A stretch of DNA of 41,198 nucleotides from Bacteroidota bacterium (GCA_020047715.1 JAIFNN010000061.1:1-41198); one strand, 5' to 3'; positions 1 to 10,688 are shown, numbered from the stretch's first letter. Numbers and translations: made by a program. The notes: generated by a model not told the origin, from the sequence alone.

Positions 1-36
1 ATGATATCATTGAAGTTAGCAGTGCTCAATTGTGCT

Positions 37-1398
37 TTAATTTTTAGTGGACACTAATGATATTCCATAGCTAATCCCAATATTTCCAACCAGAGCAGAG
101 GGAGTAATATTGGTGTTTCCGAAAAGCTCGTCTTTGAGGTTCAGAATAAAGGCATTATAGCGTATTCCCGCTTCAAGCTCAATTCTTTCATAGGAGAATC
201 GATTCAGTGCGAAAGCTGAGGTGCTTGCCACTGAAGACTGGTCAGGATAAAGGCCTCTGAGATTTTCTACTGATCCTGTATTGAAATCAGTACGGGTGGA
301 ATTACTCTCAACAAAATCGTAATAGTATTCAATGCCAGTTATCATCTTCCAGAACGGATAAAGATCAGAAACATTTTCCATTGTAAAACCATAACTGGTA
401 ACGACATCGGTTTCTTTTGTAAATAAAGGACTTAGTGTTTTTTGTTTTTCCCTTATTTCAAGCGAGCGTTGGACTGATGCAGTAGTAGTTATTTCTGAAA
501 ACAGGGAATTGTCTGATTTGGATTTTAGTTTTATGTAGTACAGATCCCTCTTTTGAGGATCGAATGAGTAAATGGTATGGCTCTTATCAATAAGCTTATG
601 GTATAAAGGGACATCTTTCTGGTTTACTTGTTGCCATGCCAGGGTAAGCAGGTTTTTTTCCGAGAGTTTCAGGCTAATCTTCAGGTCGGCATCGTTTTCA
701 TTATAGGCTGTGTAGTTAAGTGTACCCAGGCCTTTTCCAGCTACGATATTCCCATAATTTTTCAGACTAAGTCCCCCGGCTATCGAGATTCTTTTTGCAC
801 TGACCTGTAGTTCAGCTCTTCCCGATTGTTCCATATTTGCTGAAACCATTTTCCCATACAGCAATCCATGAAACGCTTTGCCTTCAGCTGTAAATTCAGG
901 TTGTTTTGTAAGGATGTAAATGGTTCCCCCAATTGCATCAGTTCCGTACTGCACGCTACCTCCTCCCCGAAGGACCTCGATACGATCAACCGAAAGGGGA
1001 TCAATGGTATTAAGATATTGGTTTGGACCTGAGCGAAATGTAGCATTGTTCAGCCGTATTCCGTCGATTAAGATTAGCGTCTGATAACCGGTTAATCCCC
1101 TGATAAATGGTGAGCCTCCGCCGTTGTTGGTTTTTTGCATAAAAACTCCGCAGGTAGTTTCAAAAGCATCTGCCATTGATGTTTTTGAGTTGGCCCGGAG
1201 GAGGGGACTATTCAGAATGGAGATCGATGTAAGGCTATTGATGATTTTTTCGGGAAAACGGCTTCCAACCACAACGAGCTCATCGAAAAGTATTGTATCC
1301 GGGAGGGAAATGGGAATGCTATCTTTTTCAGATCCAAATGACAACTGAAAGGAAATTATTGAGAACAGAAGTATGCCAAACGCTTTATTGAATTCCAT
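37..1398 (-). CDS. TonB-dependent receptor, plug and partial barrel (C-terminally truncated or frameshifted)
   Basis: Signal peptide, plug motifs (ELVVVGSRFPEK, GGSPFIRGLTGYQTLILIDGIRLNNATFRSGPNQYLNTIDPLSVDRIEVLRGGGSVQYGTDAIGGTIYI). Only 453 aa, while family members are usually longer with a full barrel; see finding on possible frameshift. Confidence 0.85.
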   Translation of the reverse strand: MEFNKAFGILLFSIISFQLSFGSEKDSIPISLPDTILFDELVVVGSRFPEKIINSLTSISILNSPLLRANSKTSMADAFETTCGVFMQKTNNGGGSPFIRGLTGYQTLILIDGIRLNNATFRSGPNQYLNTIDPLSVDRIEVLRGGGSVQYGTDAIGGTIYILTKQPEFTAEGKAFHGLLYGKMVSANMEQSGRAELQVSAKRISIAGGLSLKNYGNIVAGKGLGTLNYTAYNENDADLKISLKLSEKNLLTLAWQQVNQKDVPLYHKLIDKSHTIYSFDPQKRDLYYIKLKSKSDNSLFSEITTTASVQRSLEIREKQKTLSPLFTKETDVVTSYGFTMENVSDLYPFWKMITGIEYYYDFVESNSTRTDFNTGSVENLRGLYPDQSSVASTSAFALNRFSYERIELEAGIRYNAFILNLKDELFGNTNITPSALVGNIGISYGISLVSTKN

Positions 1399-1457
1399 AT
1401 GGCGTTATTTTTGAGTTGCTTGGAATAATAAATGATGGTTTGGGCTATCAATGTATT

Positions 1458-4226
1458 TTATTCTTTATCCATATCATCAGGGTTATCAAGTTTTGGTGAA
1501 TCTGCAACAGCCTTCCAATCAAAATTCTCATCAAAGGGATCCAGTGCTTTTTGGGGATCAAAAATCCTGATATCAACCGGCAATGCGTGGTATGGGGTCA
1601 GATCAGGTTCGTCTGTAAACATTTCCCGCATATCGGTAGCGCCTGCATCATACTGGTTCAGGTAAGGAATCCCCAAAATGTTCCAGAAGGTTTTAAAAAT
1701 ACTTCCAAAGCTGTAATGAACATGGCTCACATGATTTTTCTTTGCATATGGAGAAATCATCATCAGGATACTTCGGTGAGCATCAACATGGTCGCGGCCG
1801 TCCTGCGCATCATCTTCGGTTACGAATATTGCCATGTTTTTCCAATAGGGAGTTGAGGAGAGAAATTCCACAATCCTCCCTAAAGCCAGGTCATTATCGC
1901 ACATATAGCTTTCGCGGAACGGATATCCGGCATGCACCCTTTCTCCCGCACCGTGATCGTTTGGCAACAGAACTGAAATAAACTGTGGTGGTTCGCTATT
2001 TTTATCGATCCAGTTCTCACGGTATTCCCGAATAAAGATATCCGCCCTGAACTGGTCAGGAATAGCCATATTGTAGGTTGGATATAACTTTGATGAATTT
2101 GAATATACCGGAGCAGGAACAGGGTAGTTTACCAGATAACGAACTCCGGCATATTTAAGGGTTGAATCCTCATACGATGAAGCCAGCTCAAGACTAAAGC
2201 CGAAATTATGCAGTCTGATGTTGTTTCGTTCGAAATGCTCCCACATCGATCCGGCTTCATTGTAATCTTCCGGGTAAATGGCACCCGAGGCTCCAACAAA
2301 GGCAAACCTGCCGGGAGCCGAAGAATTCATTTTGAACGACCTGCCACCCCCATAGGATGCAGCAGTGCTTGTTTCGACCCATTCATTTGGATAGGTGCAG
2401 GTAAGCCAGCGGTGTCCATCAGCTGAGACATCCGCATCGACATAGAAATTGTCGGACATCGAGAACTCTTTTGCCAGGGCGTGATGATTTACCATAATAT
2501 CGGCATTTTCAACCGATTTTGTTTTTTCCCTGTTTTTAAATGAGACTCCCATGCCATAGCGTGCCAGGGAAGAATCCCCATTGCCTTGTTCAATCTGGCC
2601 AAAAACCTCATCGTATGTACGATTTTCTTTGGAGATAAAAACGATGTATTTTATCGGAGATTCTTTTTCACCCGGGAATTGCGGGATTGGGTTTTCACTC
2701 TTCTTTGGATCCATTGCCTTGATATCAAAATTATTTTCCAGGACAATAGAGGTAAGTTCCGGCAATTTTTTCCTTTCGGGAACATCAATTATCGAAACCG
2801 TTCCAAACATCAGGTTTCCAATATAACTGCCATTGGGTCCTTTAATAAAACTGCTTCCTCCATTAGGTCCGCTTCCAAAGCCTTTGGCATTTGCAACCAC
2901 CAGTTTTTTCCCGTCGGGAGTGACTTTTAATTTCGAAGGGAACCACCCGACAGGTATATGTCCAAGGACTTCAAAACTCTCTGCGTCGATTACACCGATT
3001 GCATTAATCCCGGACTCTGCAACATAAAGTGTTTTTTGATCCGGTGAGAGGGCAAGTCCAAAAGGGATTATTCCACGAAGGTTTTGGAAGCGCTCATCGA
3101 TAAATAAATTTATGGAATGAACAATACTGTCTTTTTTTGGGTCAATAACCGAAACAAGGTCATTGTTTCCGTTGCTCACAAACACATATTTATCGCTTGC
3201 AACCAGGCTGTTAGGACTTGATCCGCCAACGGCAGGTATCCCTTCGATTTTTTCACCTACCTGATAACCCGTTTTGATTTTTGAGATAACATGGGCTGAA
3301 TCTTCAAGATTGAGGACCCACACAGAAAATGACTCTGGAGCATGAGGATCGCCCAATCCGGGAACGGAAATAGAGTCATTTATTTTATATCCTTTTTCTC
3401 CTTCTTCTGAGAGGTAGGCTGAAGTTGGGAATTGCAGACCTGAAGTTTTCATGTTGTTACGATTTAGTCCCTCAAGAGGACTGTATTCGTACATCCCAAC
3501 ATTGGCTACAAAGAGTTTTTTTTCATCAGGGGAGAGGATTAGTCCAAATGGATATCTGCCAACAGGAACCCTGAATTTAAGTTTGTTTGTTTCAGCGTCA
3601 AGAACGTTAACGCAGAAATTTATTTGGTCTACAACATATAATGTTTTTCCTGCCTTATCCAAAACCATGTCGCCGAGGTATCCATCAGAGAAATTCCTGT
3701 TAGCTGAATTTACTGCACAATCAATTGAATCTGTTTTTTCTCCCGTGAGCAAATTGAAAACAAAAACTTTGTTCGACGACCCGCCTGAAATAAAGAGTTT
3801 AGTATTATCGGGTGATACAGCAAGCCCCATAAATACCGATTCAAGGATGCCTTCATCAGATGAATTGCCTTCCGGAATTTGATTTACGTGTGGATTGGCG
3901 CTGTAAAGATCTCTGATTATAGATACTGAAAAAGGACTAACTCCTGAATTTGAAGTTATTGCAATTTGACCATCATGGCTGAGTACAAGTCCATATGGAT
4001 GAGGTGCTACTTTTACCTGTATTCCGGCAGGAGTAAGAATTCTTCCGTTGGGAATAACAGTTGCACCATTTTCATTTATCTGGCAGTACTGGCTTCCTGC
4101 AGGGGCATCAACAAGGTAAATCTCCTTATTGTTTTGGGGAGAGCATGAAAACAAGAATGCGAAACAAACAGGTAAGAAAATCAGGCTTGATATTTTTCTT
4201 GTCCGGGTAGTTATTAGGTTGCTCAT
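1458..4226 (-). CDS. Lipoprotein: YncE/YVTN-like beta-propeller fused to alkaline phosphatase-type phosphoesterase
   Basis: Propeller repeats (LSPDEKKLFVANVG, LSPDQKTLYVAESGINAIGVIDAESFEVLGHIPVGWFPSKLKVTPDGKKLVVANAKG) followed by phosphoesterase-like motifs (ENRTYDEVFGQIEQGNGD, VTEDDAQDGRDHVDAHRS). Lipobox LFSCS. Start moved from 4304 to the internal Met at 4226 on signal peptide grounds. Confidence 0.85.
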   Translation of the reverse strand: MSNLITTRTRKISSLIFLPVCFAFLFSCSPQNNKEIYLVDAPAGSQYCQINENGATVIPNGRILTPAGIQVKVAPHPYGLVLSHDGQIAITSNSGVSPFSVSIIRDLYSANPHVNQIPEGNSSDEGILESVFMGLAVSPDNTKLFISGGSSNKVFVFNLLTGEKTDSIDCAVNSANRNFSDGYLGDMVLDKAGKTLYVVDQINFCVNVLDAETNKLKFRVPVGRYPFGLILSPDEKKLFVANVGMYEYSPLEGLNRNNMKTSGLQFPTSAYLSEEGEKGYKINDSISVPGLGDPHAPESFSVWVLNLEDSAHVISKIKTGYQVGEKIEGIPAVGGSSPNSLVASDKYVFVSNGNNDLVSVIDPKKDSIVHSINLFIDERFQNLRGIIPFGLALSPDQKTLYVAESGINAIGVIDAESFEVLGHIPVGWFPSKLKVTPDGKKLVVANAKGFGSGPNGGSSFIKGPNGSYIGNLMFGTVSIIDVPERKKLPELTSIVLENNFDIKAMDPKKSENPIPQFPGEKESPIKYIVFISKENRTYDEVFGQIEQGNGDSSLARYGMGVSFKNREKTKSVENADIMVNHHALAKEFSMSDNFYVDADVSADGHRWLTCTYPNEWVETSTAASYGGGRSFKMNSSAPGRFAFVGASGAIYPEDYNEAGSMWEHFERNNIRLHNFGFSLELASSYEDSTLKYAGVRYLVNYPVPAPVYSNSSKLYPTYNMAIPDQFRADIFIREYRENWIDKNSEPPQFISVLLPNDHGAGERVHAGYPFRESYMCDNDLALGRIVEFLSSTPYWKNMAIFVTEDDAQDGRDHVDAHRSILMMISPYAKKNHVSHVHYSFGSIFKTFWNILGIPYLNQYDAGATDMREMFTDEPDLTPYHALPVDIRIFDPQKALDPFDENFDWKAVADSPKLDNPDDMDKE

Positions 4227-4392
4227 TGCAGTGAAGGATAATTGAATTTCAAGAATGATTGAAGCGCTGTAAAGATAGGAATAAGGAAGATAGGTTAACC
4301 CCAATGGAGTCCCGGATTTTAGCAGTATTTTTTATAAAAAACTGAACCCTGAAAACCATATGGGGCAACCTTTCCACAAACTAATTATAAAC

Positions 4393-5868
4393 CTATTTCA
4401 ACCACCAGGTAAGTTCCCTGGTTTTATCATTTCCAGCTCCAAACTGTCTGGCAATAGCTTCTGCTACATGTTCGGTATTCAATAAATATTCGTTGTTAGG
4501 ATACATCCAACGGGTTGGAGGGGTCAATCCGGGAAGAAACGCAAAAGAGGGAAACCCTGTGCGCAGGTGCTCGTAGTATGCTGACCATCCGCCCTGAAGG
4601 AACGACTGAAGGTATTTTTGTGTAATAATTCGTTCAATGCGCTCCTGATCGTTGACCGCGTTGTCAAAATCAATCAGGTTTTCATCCAGGTAAGAAGTTG
4701 CTGCTGTACCATCAACATATTCGGCATATTCATCGGAATAAGAATTGTAGAATTCGAATGAAGCTTTTACTCCGTTTTCATAGTATGTTTTTGCATCAGA
4801 AGCAGTTATCCATCCCCTTACACTTGCTTCAGCAAGAATAAACTGTAGCTCAGCATATCCAAGAATCATGTGTGGTTCATTGGTTGGGTCGGAAGTATAT
4901 CTCAGGTTTACTTTCGACACTTTTCCATCGGCAGCTTTCAGATTAACATCGTTATAAGGAGCCACAGGATTGCCTCCTTCATAAGCAGCAAAGTCGTTGA
5001 TTTCAAGGCCTGCTTCTTTGGCTACGCGGGTTTGCCCTGCAAATATGAATAACCGTGGATCTTTTCTGTCCTGAAGTCGTTTTATAAAAGTTGAATCCAT
5101 ATAGCGAGCTGATCCATAGCTACTGCTGTTGTATTCGGTATATCGGTTTCCGTCTTGATTGACAAACATAAGCTGGCCGTTATCCTCATTTGATTCAAGT
5201 AGTTCCTTATTCGCAACAATACTTGCAAAAGATTGAACGACTGCGAGGTCGGTTTCGGAAGTTTTACCTGAAAGGGTCAGCAATACTTTCAAGCGGAACG
5301 AATTGATCAGTTTTCTCCATTTCGCCGGATCACCACCATAAATAATGTCGCCTTCAATCAAGTCATCATTCAGGAGTTCATCTGCTTCTTTCAGTTCATT
5401 CAGAATTCCAGCAAAAACCTCTTTCTGTTGGTCATAAACAGGCTCATAAACATCGCCACTTTCGCCCTGCAGTGCTCCAGAATAGGGTATGTCGCCGAAT
5501 TTAAGGGTGAGGTTATAGAAATAGTATGCCCTGAAAAACTTTGCTAAAGCCTGGTAGGAAACATTTTCGATGCGTTTGGCCTCCTCCATCATTTTAGTGA
5601 CATTTCTGAGGTTGTTGTAATCATCAAAACTATTCCTGTCCCACTTGTAGTATTGTTCGGCTTCTTCACCATCGGTTTGAACAATCATTCTGGAAGCAAA
5701 AAGGGGAGAGGCACCTTCCACCTGAAATGCACTCCATTCGATTGATGTTAGAAGCAACTGGGGGTGAGTTTCTGACACATTGTTTGGGTTCTTGTTGACG
5801 TCTTCAAATTTTTCACAAGAAGCCAGCAACGCACTGAATATTGCTATTGATATAATTATTTTTTTCAT
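4393..5868 (-). CDS. SusD/RagB-family nutrient-binding outer membrane lipoprotein
   Basis: Lipobox ALLASCEKF, FEDVNKNPNNVSE N-terminus typical of SusD-like proteins, directly downstream of SusC-like gene. Confidence 0.92.
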   Translation of the reverse strand: MKKIIISIAIFSALLASCEKFEDVNKNPNNVSETHPQLLLTSIEWSAFQVEGASPLFASRMIVQTDGEEAEQYYKWDRNSFDDYNNLRNVTKMMEEAKRIENVSYQALAKFFRAYYFYNLTLKFGDIPYSGALQGESGDVYEPVYDQQKEVFAGILNELKEADELLNDDLIEGDIIYGGDPAKWRKLINSFRLKVLLTLSGKTSETDLAVVQSFASIVANKELLESNEDNGQLMFVNQDGNRYTEYNSSSYGSARYMDSTFIKRLQDRKDPRLFIFAGQTRVAKEAGLEINDFAAYEGGNPVAPYNDVNLKAADGKVSKVNLRYTSDPTNEPHMILGYAELQFILAEASVRGWITASDAKTYYENGVKASFEFYNSYSDEYAEYVDGTAATSYLDENLIDFDNAVNDQERIERIITQKYLQSFLQGGWSAYYEHLRTGFPSFAFLPGLTPPTRWMYPNNEYLLNTEHVAEAIARQFGAGNDKTRELTWWLK

Positions 5869-5891
5869 TGCTGTTAAGTATTAGAGATTTC

Positions 5892-8800
5892 TTAGAATGT
5901 TAATTTCAGGCTCATCCCGAGGTAACGTGAAGATGGATCCTGGAGGTTGTCATCGTCGCCATAATCAGGGTCAATAATCATTGCTTTTTTCATCATAAAC
6001 AGGTTGTACCCATAAGCACTGATTTCCATACCTTCTATTGCTCCATTTGATTTAATAAGGTCGGAGAGATCATACGAAACAGAAACTCTTCTCAGCTTAA
6101 TAAAGCTCCTGCTGAATACGTTTGCAAAAGTTTCACTTTCTTCTTCTGAAACGCGGGCTCTGTATGGGTAGTTCTGCGACCAGGTTTGCCAGCTGACTTT
6201 GGTGGCATTGTCTTTATAGGTTCGGGTGTCTGAAATTACAGTTCCATAAACGTCAGTCGTAAGTTCTCCCCCGGTAATATTTACCCCCTCAGGCACATAA
6301 ATAGGTTCTCCTGCAGCGTATTCCTCATCGCGATAAGTTGTAGAAAGAGGATGCTTTCCACCCCACCACATTTTTTCAACAGTAAGCGATCGGATAACTC
6401 CACCGATAGCGCCGTCAAAATCGATGTCAACCGCAAATTTCTTGTACGACAGTCGGTTCTGAATACCAAATCTCCAATCGGGATCAAGATGGCCGAACAT
6501 TTCCTGGTAAGGATTTCTAACAGGAAGGCCTGTGGATTCGGAAAGAATCACTTTCCCATCCGCATTTTTTAACCATCCTGTTGAGTAATAATTATCAACG
6601 CGTTCGTTCAGAGAGTAATTGCCATATCTAGCCGCGTCTCCATATATCTGCGTGATCTTTTTAACTCTTGTATCCCAGTTTGTGGTAATATTCCAGTTGA
6701 AGTTTGTCTGCCTAATTGGATTTGCACTCAGAACGATTTCGAAACCATTTGTTGTATACTCATTTCCATTTACCTTCATGCTGGTTGAACCGGTTGATTC
6801 GGAAAGAGGTAGGTTAATGATCTGGTTTTCATCAACAACATTGTAATAGGTAAGGTCCAGACTCAGCCTGTTTTTTACAAGTGAAGACGACAAACCCAGT
6901 TCAAATGAAGTTGACTTTTCAGGTTTGATATTTGGATTGTTAATAGAGCTGGGATAACTAAGCATGGTTGTCCCATTATAGGTTCCTGCGTTTGAGTAAT
7001 AAGAAGAAACCTGGTAGGGATTCAGATCGCTGGAAACTTCTGCCCATGAGCCATACACTTTCAGGTAATCAACAACTTCTGGCAAATCAATAAGATTTGA
7101 AACAACCGTACTCAATGATACAGATGGGTAGAAATATGATCGGTTGGATTCCGGAAGGGTTGAGGACCAGTCGTTTCTGGCTGCGAAATTGAGGTAAAAT
7201 GCGTCAAGCAAATCAAAATTCAATGTCCCATATCCGCTTCGAACAGCTCTGTTTTCAACATAGCTGGTGGCTTTTACATTTCCTTTGGTATTGCTTAAGC
7301 TATATACATAAGGAACAATAAGACCGTCGGTTGCATTGTAGTATTGGCCGTAACTGCGATAATAATTCGAGGCACCTGCATTTACAGTCATATTCAGGGA
7401 TGAACTCAACTGTTTTTTATAGGTTGCAAGAACATCATTGTCGATAGTCATCCAATCGGAATTCCAGGTTTTATAATCACCGTCTCGTGGATCGCCATAA
7501 TTCAGGTAGGTTTTAGGACTGGCCCTGTCTTCAAACAGGTCTTTTCTAACGGCTGAGGTTCTAACATGCACGCTTAGATCTTTGGTTACATCCCATGAAA
7601 GTTTTAACTGTCCATTCAAAACATCGGAATCATATTTCTGATTCAGTTCTTCAGCTGCAAAGTATGGGTTGTTATACCAAGCGTAATTGAAGTTTGCCTG
7701 TCGGTAACCTTCCTGACCCGGAATGTACAAATGATCCCTTAGGTCGGCTCCATTTACATCATCGCCCATCCAGATTAGGATAGTGTACATGTGATTTTTG
7801 GGTCCATAACCATATCTGGGGTAATTCGGGGAGCTAACCTTATTGTAAGAAAGTTTACTGTCGAATTTCAGTGATTTGCTAATCTGGTAAGAGGAATTAA
7901 AACTTAAGCCACCGGTTTTAAGTTCAGAATTAGGAACCTGGCCTAATTGTTTTGAATAGTTGCTTGAAAAGCGATAGTTAAGTTTTTCGCTTTTATATGC
8001 AACGGCAAAATCTGTGGTTGAAACATATCCTGTACGCAGGAAATCTTTCAGGTTATCATGGTATTCCCAGGGAGTAGGAACTCTTGAATATCTTGATTTG
8101 TCGTCATATTTAGTTCCAGCTACATCGCCCCACCAAGGTGTTGTTTCTCCGGATACATTATCATAGATTGGTGAATTCCATTGACGAACCAATTTACCTG
8201 ATTCAAATTTGGGTCCCCAGATCATATCCCCATCAGAAATTCCACCGTCCTGGCCATCCCAGAATTCATATTGTCCGTTTGAACCATTGCCATATTCGGT
8301 TTGGGTTTCAGGGAAAACAGTATATCCTGCAGTAATCATAGTGCTGTTGGAAAGGGTTACCTGATATCCTTCTTTTTTAGCTTTTTTGGTACTTATAAGG
8401 ATAGCGCCGTTTCTTCCCCTGGAGCCATACAATGCAGAAGCAGTGGTTCCTTTGAGAACATTTATTTCGGCTATATCAAAGGATGAAACATCAAAAAAGT
8501 CGGTTTCAACAGGGATGTCATCGATAACAATAAGTGGATTCTTGCCTCTGAGGGCAATTCCGGGCGACTGAAACAAGCCGGTTTTATTGGTTATGGTTAA
8601 TCCGGCAACCTGTCCACTCAAGAGATTACCAATGTTTGGCGAATTCGAGTTTGTAAGTGGATCGGTATCTACTTCCTGAGTTGCATATCCAATCGATTTC
8701 TTAGACTGGCTGATACCTAATGCCGTTATAACCAGTTCGTCCAGTGAAACTGAAGACTCGTTAAGAACAACATTGATCAATGCGGATTCTGAAACAGGAA

Positions 8801-9038
8801 TTTCCTGGCTTTCAAATCCAATAAATGAAAAAACAAGCGTTGCATTTTGGGAGACAAGTATGGAATAGCTGCCCGACGGATCGGTAATGGTACCATTTAC
8901 GCTGCCCTTTTCAATTACATTTACTCCTGGCAAAGCCTCTCCGGTATTACCAGAGACCTTACCGGAAACTCTGAGCTCCTGGCCGTACAAAGCGACGTTC
9001 AAAAGCATAAGAGCGATAAAAAACAGTTTTCTTTTCAT
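5892..9038 (-). CDS. SusC/RagA-family TonB-linked outer membrane protein
   Basis: 1048 aa; carboxypeptidase-like N-domain (VSGKVSGNTGEALPGVNVIEKGSVNGTITDPSGSYSI), plug (LVITALGISQSKKSIGYATQEV, VLKGTTASALYGSRGRNGAILISTKKA), C-terminus SSRYLGMSLKLTF. Confidence 0.96.
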   Translation of the reverse strand: MKRKLFFIALMLLNVALYGQELRVSGKVSGNTGEALPGVNVIEKGSVNGTITDPSGSYSILVSQNATLVFSFIGFESQEIPVSESALINVVLNESSVSLDELVITALGISQSKKSIGYATQEVDTDPLTNSNSPNIGNLLSGQVAGLTITNKTGLFQSPGIALRGKNPLIVIDDIPVETDFFDVSSFDIAEINVLKGTTASALYGSRGRNGAILISTKKAKKEGYQVTLSNSTMITAGYTVFPETQTEYGNGSNGQYEFWDGQDGGISDGDMIWGPKFESGKLVRQWNSPIYDNVSGETTPWWGDVAGTKYDDKSRYSRVPTPWEYHDNLKDFLRTGYVSTTDFAVAYKSEKLNYRFSSNYSKQLGQVPNSELKTGGLSFNSSYQISKSLKFDSKLSYNKVSSPNYPRYGYGPKNHMYTILIWMGDDVNGADLRDHLYIPGQEGYRQANFNYAWYNNPYFAAEELNQKYDSDVLNGQLKLSWDVTKDLSVHVRTSAVRKDLFEDRASPKTYLNYGDPRDGDYKTWNSDWMTIDNDVLATYKKQLSSSLNMTVNAGASNYYRSYGQYYNATDGLIVPYVYSLSNTKGNVKATSYVENRAVRSGYGTLNFDLLDAFYLNFAARNDWSSTLPESNRSYFYPSVSLSTVVSNLIDLPEVVDYLKVYGSWAEVSSDLNPYQVSSYYSNAGTYNGTTMLSYPSSINNPNIKPEKSTSFELGLSSSLVKNRLSLDLTYYNVVDENQIINLPLSESTGSTSMKVNGNEYTTNGFEIVLSANPIRQTNFNWNITTNWDTRVKKITQIYGDAARYGNYSLNERVDNYYSTGWLKNADGKVILSESTGLPVRNPYQEMFGHLDPDWRFGIQNRLSYKKFAVDIDFDGAIGGVIRSLTVEKMWWGGKHPLSTTYRDEEYAAGEPIYVPEGVNITGGELTTDVYGTVISDTRTYKDNATKVSWQTWSQNYPYRARVSEEESETFANVFSRSFIKLRRVSVSYDLSDLIKSNGAIEGMEISAYGYNLFMMKKAMIIDPDYGDDDNLQDPSSRYLGMSLKLTF

Positions 9039-9182
9039 AGGTTTTATTAAAGATTTAGGGTTAATAAACTAAATATCAGCAGGCACAGATTTCCTGGTAT
9101 CAGATCTTAAGAAGATCTAATTCGCATAAAATCAATACGGTATTGGTTTTCGTTACTTGAAAAGTGGAATTATAGAATTCTT

Positions 9183-9728
9183 CTAATAGGGTTCAATTTT
9201 TACTCTTTTAAATGTTGAAATCAGATCAAGATCTTTGTCCGATTCTTTAAGGGCTGATTCGAATTCACTTGTGTTTTCCTCAAAAAGAATAATTGATAAA
9301 TCGATGTATGCACTTAGTTCTGTTATTGCAGCCTCTTCCGGTATTTCAAGAGATTTAACTTTCTTTCTGTAATACTTTTCGATTTTATAGATACTGAAAT
9401 AAATCGTTGGTTTTTTAATGACCCGTTTGCCTGTGAATGCCCCCGGAGCTGGTTCACTTTCGTAGGTATAGGTCAAATCCAAAAGATATAGTCTTTTAGC
9501 TATTTCATCTCCCAATGCATGTTTCCTGACATCGGTTTCATTTATTGACTTGATTTCTTCAATTACTCGCGATTGATTATAAGATGTAATAAATACAAAG
9601 TAATTCGTAACCGGGTTCTCAGCACGGATAAACCCGGGAACAAAATCGCTGTTATATGTGAGCTCTTGGGAAAATATAGGGGAGAAAAACCCTGGTATTA
9701 AAAGAGCAAAGACAAAGATGAATTTCAT
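9183..9728 (-). CDS. Small secreted hypothetical protein
   Basis: Signal peptide MKFIFVFALLIPGFFSPIFSQ from the internal Met at 9728; no family recognised. Confidence 0.6.
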   Translation of the reverse strand: MKFIFVFALLIPGFFSPIFSQELTYNSDFVPGFIRAENPVTNYFVFITSYNQSRVIEEIKSINETDVRKHALGDEIAKRLYLLDLTYTYESEPAPGAFTGKRVIKKPTIYFSIYKIEKYYRKKVKSLEIPEEAAITELSAYIDLSIILFEENTSEFESALKESDKDLDLISTFKRVKIEPY

Positions 9729-9833
9729 TTTATTGTTCTCTTTATTGTTTACGCCACAAAAGTAGGTTGTGTTTTCCAATAGAATTTTAAAGTATCCTTA
9801 TGATTATCTTAAATATTACTTCAAGTAATTTAT

Positions 9834-10688
9834 TTAATTAACATTTAATTCAGTTAATACTCTCATTGCCATATTCGGATCATCTGTCATTATACTGTCA
9901 ACTCCTGCAAATATTAGTTTTTCAAGGGTTTTTGGTGAGTTAACATCATAAACACCTACAGCTATTCCATGCAAATGGGCAAGGTAGATGCTATCTCTGC
10001 TAACCAGATCGGAATGGAATAAAAGTCCTGGAAGCGAGGCTTTGCGTATCAATGCAATTGCAATTTGCATACCTTTCATAAGCATCCCTTTTGATAAAAA
10101 TTCATTAACTACAGGTGTAGGTTCATAAAACATGGTCAGGTTCATTCCTGATTCCCTGATTGCAGGAACACATTCAGGTATTCTTCCTGTAATTACAACC
10201 TCATTTTCCATATCATATTTCTTCAAAAGCTTGATCATTTCTGGTATGGCTGAGGGGTTTTTTAAATCAATATTCAACATGGTTTTATCCTTGCACAACC
10301 TCAATACATCTTCAAACAAGGGTATTCCAGCTCCTGCATATTCTTTAGACTTCCAGCTTCCTGCATCGAGGTTCTTCAATTCATCCCAGGTATATTCAGA
10401 AATCTTCCCTGATCCGTTGGTCGTCCTGTCTAAAGTAGTATCATGCATAAGCACTGGAACATGATCTTTGGAGCATTCAAGATCGATCTCAACTCTGTCT
10501 ACACCTGCTGCAATAGCTTGTTTAACAGATATTAAAGTATTTTCGGGAGCATCCATACTATTTCCGCGATGTGCTTCTACCAGAGGGCGGTATAATAATC
10601 TTGTTTCTTCTGTTTTACTCAATGGATTTGGTAATACTCCGGCAATGGCTAGCATGCCCATTCTTGAAAGCATTTCTTTTCTGTGCAT
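9834..10688 (-). CDS. Glycerophosphodiester phosphodiesterase family protein
   Basis: GDPD signatures EAHRGNSMDAPENTLISVKQAIAAGVDRVEIDLECSKDHVPVLMHDTTLDRTTNGSG; C-terminal GVDSIMTDDP. Confidence 0.93.
   Translation of the reverse strand: MHRKEMLSRMGMLAIAGVLPNPLSKTEETRLLYRPLVEAHRGNSMDAPENTLISVKQAIAAGVDRVEIDLECSKDHVPVLMHDTTLDRTTNGSGKISEYTWDELKNLDAGSWKSKEYAGAGIPLFEDVLRLCKDKTMLNIDLKNPSAIPEMIKLLKKYDMENEVVITGRIPECVPAIRESGMNLTMFYEPTPVVNEFLSKGMLMKGMQIAIALIRKASLPGLLFHSDLVSRDSIYLAHLHGIAVGVYDVNSPKTLEKLIFAGVDSIMTDDPNMAMRVLTELNVN

Noticed and set aside
780-1046. 88-aa minus-strand ORF inside the TonB receptor
   Set aside because: Alternative frame of the receptor gene; no protein-like features.
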